NCBI GenBank assembly: GCA_016928305.1
Contig: JAFGKY010000042.1
Coordinates: 1 to 64,000, forward strand
Length of the DNA: 64,000 bases
Reading direction: 5' to 3'
Origin: Bacteroidales bacterium
GTDB lineage: Bacteria; Bacteroidota; Bacteroidia; Bacteroidales; UBA10428
Part shown: positions 38,796 through 47,340 of the stretch, in pieces
How positions within the stretch are numbered: position 1 is the first letter of the stretch
Layout of the letters: the number at the start of each line of letters is the position of its first letter
Notes under the pieces: model-generated
Databases searched by the model: none
The model's input: only the letters and a program-made list of their open reading frames with translations
Told to the model about the DNA's origin: nothing
Translations under genes and position numbers: made by a program

Positions 38796-41287
38796 AAAAG
38801 ACAATAATATTTCTCTTTCTGTTCATTTTTTCACAAATACACGGACAGGATACTACCTATTATGGCGACAGGCTTTCGCCGGTTGAAACGATCAGGGTAT
38901 TGAATTTTTTTATTAATATCATATATGATATTGACTCCACCAAAGATCCATGCAAAGCACCCACTCCGAACTGGATGCCGGGTCCTCCAAACACTGTAAA
39001 TCAAAGCTTCCCCACATACCTTGATAATTTTATGGACAGCGATTATGATCCGAATAACATCCACGGAACATTTACTAAGAGATATGCCGAAGCATCCTTT
39101 AAGAAGTTTATTGTTTTAGGCGATCATGTGGTAGTGAATATTAAACAATCCTATGTTAATCCAAACGGTGACTTCAGTAAGGAAAGATTGCTTGATTCCT
39201 GTGTGTCATTGATCAATCAGTGGGGAGGATTGCAAACAAAGAACCTTCACAACAGCATTTCAGATTATGATGGTTGCTATACCCTGAAAGATCCTTTATT
39301 AACGTTTCAACGAAAGCCCCAGAATTTTATTAACGATCAAATTGATTTTATTCAGGTATACCTGAGAAACAGCACTTCTCAGTACGGAGGACTGGAAGGT
39401 GAAGGTAGAACAAGTATTTATATGGAAAAACCAATAAAAATCAATGGGCTGTTATGTAAGAACGATGCAGGCACAGTACAAGGCCAGATAAAGGACCAGG
39501 ACTTATCAAATCCGGTTTTCACACCTGCGGATATTCATGAATTGGCGCACAATCTAATAGATATGCTCAATTCAGCCCATATGGGAGGCGGCGGGCCTTT
39601 AAATTTCGGTGCCCTTATCACACTGGAAGCCAATCATGGCGGATGGTCGCTTCTGGGGGGGTCAAATTCCAGCCTTATCTCCTGCAACGGATTTGAACGG
39701 TGGCGGCTGAACTGGATTTCACAATCAAACAACGGTATACCGATTGCCGTTAAAGGTGTTTCATCCGATATTGTAAAAAGTCCGGGTACAAAAACTTTTT
39801 ATCTGCGTGATTTTATCACCTATGGCGATGCCGTGAGAATTAAACTTCCTTATGTTGACGCCGGTGCATTAAATCAGTACATCTGGCTTGAGAACCACCG
39901 GCTGAAACCAATTAACGGAAAAGAGGATTATCCTGCATATTGGCAGCAAGGTTGCAAAGATGACGGAGTACCTGGAATTTATGCTTATTACCAGGTAGGC
40001 AAGGATATGCGTGAAGGCCCACGCAGTGAGATTCACTATGCCTTTACCGATCATTTAATACCCATTTGTGCTGACGGCAGATGGGATGTATCCTTAACTG
40101 TCAACAGCGAAGCCTCATGCATGACCGGCAATCCTTTTTTAATCCAAGAGTATTACAGTGAAAATCCGTTTTCAGGTTATAACGATCTCGTGGATCATTA
40201 TTTTAATACAATACAAGGCAATACAATTAATTGGAAAGATCACAGGCAGGAATTTGTCATTAAACTTCAGAACGGAGAACTAACCAACAAGCTTGCAAGC
40301 CTGGGCGATAATAATGATCCCTTCACCGGGACAACTGCATTAAATCTGTCTTCCAATCCCGCTCCTGTAAATGTAGTCACCTATCATCATTTAAGGGGAA
40401 GTACAGGAATAATATCAAAAAGTTCCAGAACTGATAATCAAAAAATCCACCTTAGCGGCTTACGGATCGATATGACGAGTCAGCAAAACGGAGAGATGAA
40501 AGTTGATGTCCGCTGGGATTATTATAATGTCACAAAAAATGTACGCTGGACCGGAAATATTGTTCTGCATGAAAATGTCATTCTGAATACGGGAAAGACC
40601 ATAACTCTCGATCAGAATAACACACCAAACCAACATACAAGGAATGCTGTAACGGGAGTATTTGCAGGGCCGACTTATTTCAACTGTCTGAATAATTCGA
40701 ATTTTACCATGCAGTCTTCCTCTTATATTAACCAGCAAAATCTGAGTTCCTTTATACTGAATTCGGGGAGCAAGCTGACCATAAATGATGGTTCAATTTT
40801 CACCGTGAAGTCGGGTTGCACGATGCAGGTAAAATCAGGTGCTACGCTGGATGTTTACGGATCGGGTCGTATTGAGGTTGAAAACGGCGGTTATATTTGC
40901 ATTGAAAACGGGGCCAATGTAAAGCTGAATAATGTTTTAAGCTTCATTAACCTCAGGCCGGGGTATTCACTGGGTGTGAACACCAGTGTTATACCAAATC
41001 CGGGAACGTGCGTTAACAATGCAAATAATATTAATTATACCGGTTACGGGGCGATAAATACGACATTTACGGCAGATACCTATATTCAGAATATTACCCT
41101 TACAGGCAGTCACAACTATACCGGAAGGAATATATATGCCGGCCAGGCTGTAGACCCTAATCCGTCGCATCCTCAGGGTCCGGTTTTAATAAAGAGTGGC
41201 GCCAATGTGGTGTTTGACTGTACTGCCTTCACCATTATCGATAACGGATTTACGGCGGAACTGGGTGCAACGTTTACAGTTTTGTAA
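38792..41287 (+). CDS. Large secreted protein with HELAH motif and C-terminal beta-repeat region (putative metalloprotease)
   Basis: Signal peptide; DIHELAHNLIDML; repeats GSKLTINDGSIFTVKSGCTMQVKSGATLDVYGSGRIEVENGGYICIENGANVKL; start overlaps upstream stop (ATGA). Confidence 0.6.
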   Translation: MKKTIIFLFLFIFSQIHGQDTTYYGDRLSPVETIRVLNFFINIIYDIDSTKDPCKAPTPNWMPGPPNTVNQSFPTYLDNFMDSDYDPNNIHGTFTKRYAEASFKKFIVLGDHVVVNIKQSYVNPNGDFSKERLLDSCVSLINQWGGLQTKNLHNSISDYDGCYTLKDPLLTFQRKPQNFINDQIDFIQVYLRNSTSQYGGLEGEGRTSIYMEKPIKINGLLCKNDAGTVQGQIKDQDLSNPVFTPADIHELAHNLIDMLNSAHMGGGGPLNFGALITLEANHGGWSLLGGSNSSLISCNGFERWRLNWISQSNNGIPIAVKGVSSDIVKSPGTKTFYLRDFITYGDAVRIKLPYVDAGALNQYIWLENHRLKPINGKEDYPAYWQQGCKDDGVPGIYAYYQVGKDMREGPRSEIHYAFTDHLIPICADGRWDVSLTVNSEASCMTGNPFLIQEYYSENPFSGYNDLVDHYFNTIQGNTINWKDHRQEFVIKLQNGELTNKLASLGDNNDPFTGTTALNLSSNPAPVNVVTYHHLRGSTGIISKSSRTDNQKIHLSGLRIDMTSQQNGEMKVDVRWDYYNVTKNVRWTGNIVLHENVILNTGKTITLDQNNTPNQHTRNAVTGVFAGPTYFNCLNNSNFTMQSSSYINQQNLSSFILNSGSKLTINDGSIFTVKSGCTMQVKSGATLDVYGSGRIEVENGGYICIENGANVKLNNVLSFINLRPGYSLGVNTSVIPNPGTCVNNANNINYTGYGAINTTFTADTYIQNITLTGSHNYTGRNIYAGQAVDPNPSHPQGPVLIKSGANVVFDCTAFTIIDNGFTAELGATFTVL

Positions 41288-41424
41288 TAATATATAAGGT
41301 CCAAAAAATGTATAAAACTGGTTTTATTCTGCAATGGCTTTGAAAGAAAACATTATATTTTGTTTCCGGCATACCGTTGCGGCTTACCAGCCAATACCGT
41401 CGGATTAATGAAAATGAAGAAAAA

Positions 41425-41472
41425 TTGCCCCAGCGGGGCAAAATGTTGGTAGCCCGGGGTGTCAACCCCGGG
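41425..41472. repeat. Paired-hairpin intergenic repeat
   Basis: TTGCCCC-AGC-GGGGCAA then CCCGGGGT-TGTC-type hairpin CCCGGGGTGTCAACCCCGGG. Confidence 0.75.
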
Positions 41473-41753
41473 TATCATATGGAGTGCAGAAAACGCTGCA
41501 AACATAACCTGACCAAAAGCCGCAACTCCCTTTGCAGCGTAACCTGAGACGACAATATACAGTGTGATGACAGATAAAAAGCTAATATTTGGTTGTAGTT
41601 TTGAAACCTGCCGAGAGAGCTCATGAGCAAAGCAAGTAAGCTACACCCAGTGTGGACAATGATTTGATAATTCATTAATTATTATTACCTTTCTGAATAA
41701 TTAAGATCAGTCTTAATTCCAAGGTTATTAATTAATCAAATTCAATCCATCCT

Positions 41754-42344
41754 ATGAAAAAGCTATTATGTATTCACGCAGCCATCCTGCTTATAACCGG
41801 CGTATCTTTAATAGCACAGGAAAAAGATTCACAATCCGGTATCCGGCCGGCTATCGTTGTCATCGATATTCAGAACCAGTTCCTGACATGGGTACCCGAA
41901 AGCGAGAAAAACCTTGCCTTGTATATGATCAATGATTACATCGATTACTTCCGTGCCCTTGGATTTCCTGTCATCCGTGTTTATCATCACAGCCCGGAAT
42001 GGGGACCGCATCCTGATTCCTCCGGATTTCAATTTCCTGCATCGGTGCATATAAAAAACGATGATCCTATGATCGTTAAGAACTATGCCGATGCCTTTAA
42101 GAAAACGGATCTCGAAAAAATCCTGCGCGAAAGAAAATGCAATACCTTGTTCCTTTGCGGTCTCAGTGCTACAGGCTGCGTATTGGCAACCTATTTCGGC
42201 GCCAAAAATGCTGACTTTAATGTATTTATGATCCGGAATGCCGTGATGAGTCACAACTCAACTTTCACCAATAACATCCAGGAGATCGTCAACGCCCTCG
42301 ATTTTGAAGCCATTGACCTGATGCTGAAGCATGCGGAAAAATAA
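41754..42344 (+). CDS. Isochorismatase-family cysteine hydrolase with N-terminal signal peptide
   Basis: RPAIVVIDIQNQFL...CNTLFLCGLSATGCVLATYFGAKNADFNVFMIRNAVMSH; leader MKKLLCIHAAILLITGVSLIAQ. Confidence 0.9.
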   Translation: MKKLLCIHAAILLITGVSLIAQEKDSQSGIRPAIVVIDIQNQFLTWVPESEKNLALYMINDYIDYFRALGFPVIRVYHHSPEWGPHPDSSGFQFPASVHIKNDDPMIVKNYADAFKKTDLEKILRERKCNTLFLCGLSATGCVLATYFGAKNADFNVFMIRNAVMSHNSTFTNNIQEIVNALDFEAIDLMLKHAEK

Positions 42345-42388
42345 GAATTATTGTACCGGTCCCGGACAATATAGGATAAATGGATTAC

Positions 42389-43303
42389 CTATATCGTCTT
42401 GAAGTGTGAATAATACTCATAAAATTTGTACACCTTAAGCAATTCATCAATACCCTGTTCAACCGATATAGTTGGTTTAAATCCCATTTTTTCGATCTTA
42501 TCGAAGGTAACAATAAAATGACGCAGGTCATTGTCCTGCACTTCTGAATCAATTATGTTATAATTAACCCGGTCCCTGATAAGATTTGCAATTTCAAGTT
42601 TCGAGTAATTCAGGTGGTTGCCTCCGGCATTATAAATATTGCCTTTCATCTTTTCGGCATGCTCAAGCGTAAAGATATAGCACAGGGCAGCGTCATCAAC
42701 GTGCATGAACGTTCGTTTGGCAAAGCTGTCAAAAATAACCAATACGCCTTCCTTTACCGCCTTATAAGTGAAATCATTGACCATCAGGTCGATACGCATT
42801 TTCGGACTAAAGCCGAATATGGTGGCAAACCGCAAAGCAATTGCATTTTCCTTTTCCATGGTAATCTGTTCAGCCATATACTTAGTATTGGCATAAACAC
42901 TGAACGGCGTGATGGGCATTTTTTCATCACAGGGCTCCCCCGACCTTCCATAGAACGATGTGGTGGAAGCATAAATGATCAACTGGTCTTTGCACAGTTT
43001 TCTCAGGATGTTGCGTGTTGCCTGCACGTTGATCAGATGAGCCGAATGCGGGTTGGCGGCACAGGCAGGATATCCGCTTATTCCGGCCAGGTGAAAGATC
43101 ACATCATACTTTTGAAGGCTTTCAATCGTATTCCTTATATCTGCTTTGATAATGGAAAGATTCTTGTTTTTGACCAGATGCAACACCGGTTCATAACCAT
43201 ACATAAAATTATCAAGGATGGTGACTTTATATCCTTTTTCAAGCAGTTTGGATGTCAGAACGATTCCTTTGTAACCTGCTCCGCCTGTAACTAATATTTT
43301 CAT
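42389..43303 (-). CDS. NAD-dependent epimerase/dehydratase (extended SDR)
   Basis: MKILVTGGAGYKGIVLTSKLLEKGYKVTILDN; SxnYxxxK-type VYANTKYMAEQ. Confidence 0.93.
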   Translation of the reverse strand: MKILVTGGAGYKGIVLTSKLLEKGYKVTILDNFMYGYEPVLHLVKNKNLSIIKADIRNTIESLQKYDVIFHLAGISGYPACAANPHSAHLINVQATRNILRKLCKDQLIIYASTTSFYGRSGEPCDEKMPITPFSVYANTKYMAEQITMEKENAIALRFATIFGFSPKMRIDLMVNDFTYKAVKEGVLVIFDSFAKRTFMHVDDAALCYIFTLEHAEKMKGNIYNAGGNHLNYSKLEIANLIRDRVNYNIIDSEVQDNDLRHFIVTFDKIEKMGFKPTISVEQGIDELLKVYKFYEYYSHFKTI

Positions 43304-43320
43304 CGCGTAAAATGTGTTAT

Positions 43321-43920
43321 TTAATTAAGTTTAATGGTCTTTGTATACATCCTGAAAGGCAATCCGTATAAATTAACCTCTTTGAACAATACAAATCCAA
43401 GTTTTTCATAGAGTTTATATCCTGTACTATACAAAGTGTCCGTATAGACCTTATATATACCGACTTTCTTTTCTTCAAAATATTTTTCCAATTCGTTAAC
43501 CAGTGAAACACCGATTCCTTTTCCACGGTAATCAGGGTGAACCACAACCGATAACAATTCGCTTTTAATACCAGCATCATCAAATGCCTTTAATCGTTTT
43601 ATATGCCTGCAAAGACTCAGGTACAAACACGGATGATAAAAGTTACTCAATACCCCGGTGACCGCATGCAGATAATAACGCCCGGTGGTCAACCTTTTCT
43701 CGTTTTCCGTGCCGCTGATGAAGCCGGCTAATTCAGTACCCAGAAAACAGGCATAAATAACGTCATTTTTTAAGACAGTTTTATAATAATACCGGAGAAA
43801 TCTCCTGCCTATCTGACCCGAAAGAACATTTTTAAAAGCATCGCGATGAAGATCAACGATCGTATCAAGATAATCAGACTCGGTAAGACGTATAATATTA
43901 TATTCAGGAAAATTTTGCAT
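43321..43920 (-). CDS. GNAT-family N-acetyltransferase
   Basis: LLSVVVHPDYRGKGIGVSLVNELEKYF. Confidence 0.9.
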   Translation of the reverse strand: MQNFPEYNIIRLTESDYLDTIVDLHRDAFKNVLSGQIGRRFLRYYYKTVLKNDVIYACFLGTELAGFISGTENEKRLTTGRYYLHAVTGVLSNFYHPCLYLSLCRHIKRLKAFDDAGIKSELLSVVVHPDYRGKGIGVSLVNELEKYFEEKKVGIYKVYTDTLYSTGYKLYEKLGFVLFKEVNLYGLPFRMYTKTIKLN

Positions 43921-45007
43921 AAAAGTCAGCGATAACCGAACAGATCATTTTTATATCCTCTTCCCGAAGGCTGCAATGCACAGGCAAAGCCATACCCTTA
44001 TTATAGGTATCATTGGATACAGGGAATTCCGATTCCTTATAATTCAGGTAGCTGAAGCACGGTTGACGATGCAAGGGATAAAACATTCTTCGCGTCTGAA
44101 TACCCCTTTCTTCAAGATAAATAAGCAACGATTCCAGTTTTGGCACCAGTACATTCACCCTGAAAGGTACGAAGTTGGAATATTCGTTAAGCCCAATAAA
44201 TTTAATCCCGGGAACTCCGGCGAGGTATTTCTCATACAGGCTGTGATTCGTCAGTTTAATCTTTTCAATGGTTTCGAATTTATCCAGTTGCGCAACACCC
44301 ACGGCACATTGCAGATCTGTCATCCGGAAATTCATGCCCAGCTCCGGATGTATGAACGTTCCGCTGTTTGGACGGCCCTGATTCCGGATCATTTTTAACC
44401 GGTTGTAGATGCTTTCATCATTTGTGAGAACCACAGCCCCCTCACCGGTCGTAATTGTCTTATCCGCAAAGAAGGAAATCATTCCCACATCGCCAATGGT
44501 ACCTGTATGCCTGTTTTTGTAAAATACGCCAAATCCCTGGGCGGCATCCTCCACTACTTTTAAATGATGCTTGCGGGCAATTTCCATAACCGGATCCATA
44601 TCACACGACTGGCCGTATACATGTACCGGCATGATGGCTTTTGTATCTTTTGTAATGGCATTCTCAATTTTTGAAGGATCGATTTGCAGGTCAACCGGAT
44701 TGATATCAACAAAGACTGGATTTGCACCGGTGAATGCAATGGAGGATGCCGATGCATTGAAGGTGAAATCGGGAACAATCACTTCATCTCCTTTTTTAAT
44801 ATCCAGGGCAAGGAGCGCCAGGAATAAACCCAGTGTACCGTTGTTGGCAAACACTGCAAACTCCGCTCCGGTGAACTCTTTCAGACGGACTAAAAACTCC
44901 TGTGAAAAAGGCCCTTCCGTAACCCACCCTGTTTTAATAGCCTTTTCCAGGTTGTTGATTTCTGAATTATCAAAGAAAGGCTGGATCTGGAATATTTTAT
45001 ATGCCAT
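43904..45007 (-). CDS. DegT/DnrJ/EryC1/StrS aminotransferase (sugar PLP aminotransferase)
   Basis: FAVFANNGTLGLFLALLAL...IMPVHVYGQSCDMDP...VVEDAAQGFG...ISFFADKTITTGEGAVVLTND. Confidence 0.95.
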   Translation of the reverse strand: MAYKIFQIQPFFDNSEINNLEKAIKTGWVTEGPFSQEFLVRLKEFTGAEFAVFANNGTLGLFLALLALDIKKGDEVIVPDFTFNASASSIAFTGANPVFVDINPVDLQIDPSKIENAITKDTKAIMPVHVYGQSCDMDPVMEIARKHHLKVVEDAAQGFGVFYKNRHTGTIGDVGMISFFADKTITTGEGAVVLTNDESIYNRLKMIRNQGRPNSGTFIHPELGMNFRMTDLQCAVGVAQLDKFETIEKIKLTNHSLYEKYLAGVPGIKFIGLNEYSNFVPFRVNVLVPKLESLLIYLEERGIQTRRMFYPLHRQPCFSYLNYKESEFPVSNDTYNKGMALPVHCSLREEDIKMICSVIADFYAKFS

Positions 45008-45008
45008 A

Positions 45009-45761
45009 TTATTTATTTTTACTCAGTACAAAAATAATGGAAGAACCAAAGGGGAATCCAATGCCCAGTTGTGCAATAATCCATGTTTCAAATTTCATAA
45101 GCTGTTTCAGTATGTAGTTGACAGGTTTTGGCAAGGGTTTCAGAACGCTGGAAGTTTTAACACTTCCCGGAAACAGATTGGAATAAACAGTGGCTGCTAC
45201 AAATACGGGGAAAAGGAAAAAATTAAAATAACTCCATTGTCGAATAGTAAAGTCACATTGATATGCCAGTTGAACGAATGCCTTTCTGCTATACCTGCGC
45301 TGATGATGATAGGCCTCATCATTTTTACTCCACAACCATGGGTATGCAGGCACAATTATCAGCGCTATTCCTTCAGCCGACAACACTCTTGATATCTCAC
45401 TCATGGCCTTTACATCATCCTCCACATGCTCAACAATATCGAGGGCAGTCACAACATTGAATGATGCATCCGGAAACGGTATATCGGTAATGTCTCCAAA
45501 CTTTATCCTGTCTCCCAGCCCTCTTTCTTTGCAGAATTTTATGGCCTCGTCATCGATATCAATACCGACATAATTCAGTTGGTTGCCTTCCAGAAAATCG
45601 AGAAATGCTCCTTCGCTGGAACCGATATCAAGAATACGACGGGTTTTAATACATGCATCGAGCCGTCTTAACAACGACATTACCATTTTATTTCGTCCTT
45701 CGAAGAACCACCAGCCTTTCTTTTGCAGCAGATGTACTTTTTCAAATACCGATCGATCCAT
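45009..45761 (-). CDS. Class I SAM-dependent methyltransferase
   Basis: RRILDIGSSEGAFLDFLEGNQLNYVGIDIDDEAI...FNVVTALDIVEHVEDD. Confidence 0.93.
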   Translation of the reverse strand: MDRSVFEKVHLLQKKGWWFFEGRNKMVMSLLRRLDACIKTRRILDIGSSEGAFLDFLEGNQLNYVGIDIDDEAIKFCKERGLGDRIKFGDITDIPFPDASFNVVTALDIVEHVEDDVKAMSEISRVLSAEGIALIIVPAYPWLWSKNDEAYHHQRRYSRKAFVQLAYQCDFTIRQWSYFNFFLFPVFVAATVYSNLFPGSVKTSSVLKPLPKPVNYILKQLMKFETWIIAQLGIGFPFGSSIIFVLSKNK

Positions 45762-47197
45762 TATGAAATGATGAACTTTCTGAACGCAATAAAACTCATA
45801 CGAAGTAACAGCAATGCATGTTTTAAGAAGCTGAAGAAGGACTGACCATAGGCTTTTGATTCACCATAGTCACGTGGCCGGTAGTGAACCGGGATTTCGG
45901 AAACTTTAAGATTGTTTTTTATGGCTCCGAATATCAGTTCAAAATCTCCAAACGGATCAAAGTCACCAAAAAAATCAATTTGTTTACGGATTTTGACATA
46001 ATTGTATTTTGAGATTGCTTTAAATCCGCACAATGTATCGGTAAACCGTTGTTTCAACAATGTTGTGAACAACATCCCAAAAAACCGGTTGCCCATGAAA
46101 TTAAACAAGGGCATAGCGCTTTTTTCCATTTTATAAATGAAACGGCTTCCGTTTATATACTCTCCCCGGTTGTTTATATAAGCTTCCCAAAAATGAATAG
46201 CTTCTTCCGGTGGGGTGGTCAGATCAGCTTCAAGCCAGATAACAAGCTCTCCTTTCGCCTCATCAAATCCGTAACGGAAAGCATCACCTTGTCCGATACC
46301 CTTTTGTTTCAGTATTTTAATATCCTTATCAGGGTATTTTGCGATCATTTCCTGAATTTTATCCACCGTATTGTCTTTTGAATGTCCTTCCACAAAAATA
46401 ATTTCTGTTTTAGAGCCCATCCTGGGCATCCTTGTAACCAGACCCTCAATATTGCCCTCTTCATCACGGCAGGTAATCACCACCGAACAAAATCTTTCGG
46501 GATTGCTTGCAAGGACCTGGGAAGGTCTTGCCACAACGATATTGTTTAAGGAAAAGCGTCTGATAAAAGGAAGGTTACCGATGAAATTATTCAGTATATA
46601 CGAGAGAACAGGCACATATTTGGGAAAGAACATAAGGTATTTTCGTTTTATTACCTGATAACCTGAAATGTACAGGAAGTTTTCAATATCATCAACGGAG
46701 AGCCAGTTTTTTATCATTTCAGGCATTTTCATTCCGATCTTTTCGCCAATTTTAATAATCGGATTCCATAACGGATTGTAAAAGTCAATGAATATCCTTG
46801 TATTTGTTGTCGACCACGATAGAGCCTTCTCAAGAAGGATCTGGATGTTTTCAATGCTTCCGGCAATTCCCGAAAGGATAATATATTCAAAAGTTTCATT
46901 TGTCTGATAGCATTCAGCATCACTCCTTATAAACTCAACAGCCGGATATTTCTGCTGTGCAATGGCAACCATTTCCTCACTGATATCGACACCCACACCA
47001 CGCGATGGGCTCAGGTTCCCTATCAGATCACCGGTGCCACATCCCAACTCCAGGATCGTCGAATTTTTCGGGATACACATTTCAAAAAACCTGAGAATTG
47101 AAGAATGATAAAACTTATTGCGCCTGTAATATTTCTTTCTTTTTTTTGCAAGATTATTATAAAAACAACGGGCTTTTTCGCCAAATGATTCAGACAT
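45761..47197 (-). CDS. Methyltransferase / GT2 glycosyltransferase fusion
   Basis: N-terminus STILELGCGTGDLIGNLSPSRGVGVDIS; C-terminus SVVITCRDEEGNIEGLVTRMP...ELVIWLEADLTTPPEE...FTDTLCGFKAISKY. Confidence 0.9.
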   Translation of the reverse strand: MSESFGEKARCFYNNLAKKRKKYYRRNKFYHSSILRFFEMCIPKNSTILELGCGTGDLIGNLSPSRGVGVDISEEMVAIAQQKYPAVEFIRSDAECYQTNETFEYIILSGIAGSIENIQILLEKALSWSTTNTRIFIDFYNPLWNPIIKIGEKIGMKMPEMIKNWLSVDDIENFLYISGYQVIKRKYLMFFPKYVPVLSYILNNFIGNLPFIRRFSLNNIVVARPSQVLASNPERFCSVVITCRDEEGNIEGLVTRMPRMGSKTEIIFVEGHSKDNTVDKIQEMIAKYPDKDIKILKQKGIGQGDAFRYGFDEAKGELVIWLEADLTTPPEEAIHFWEAYINNRGEYINGSRFIYKMEKSAMPLFNFMGNRFFGMLFTTLLKQRFTDTLCGFKAISKYNYVKIRKQIDFFGDFDPFGDFELIFGAIKNNLKVSEIPVHYRPRDYGESKAYGQSFFSFLKHALLLLRMSFIAFRKFIIS

Positions 47198-47340
47198 GAG
47201 CTTGAATAATTATCGGAGATTATTTGTTTGTAGGCCACAAATATAATAAATATATGTAACTACGATTTATCATAAAAATTATTTATTGATCAGCATAAAT
47301 CCAAAATGATTATTTTAGTCCTAAAATAATCTCCAGCATT

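Noticed and set aside
42614-43294. 226-aa ORF opposite the epimerase gene
   Set aside because: The minus-strand epimerase has clear Rossmann and YxxxK motifs; the plus-strand frame has none.
44571-45392. 273-aa ORF opposite the aminotransferase/methyltransferase junction
   Set aside because: Spans two real minus-strand genes; no coherent domain.
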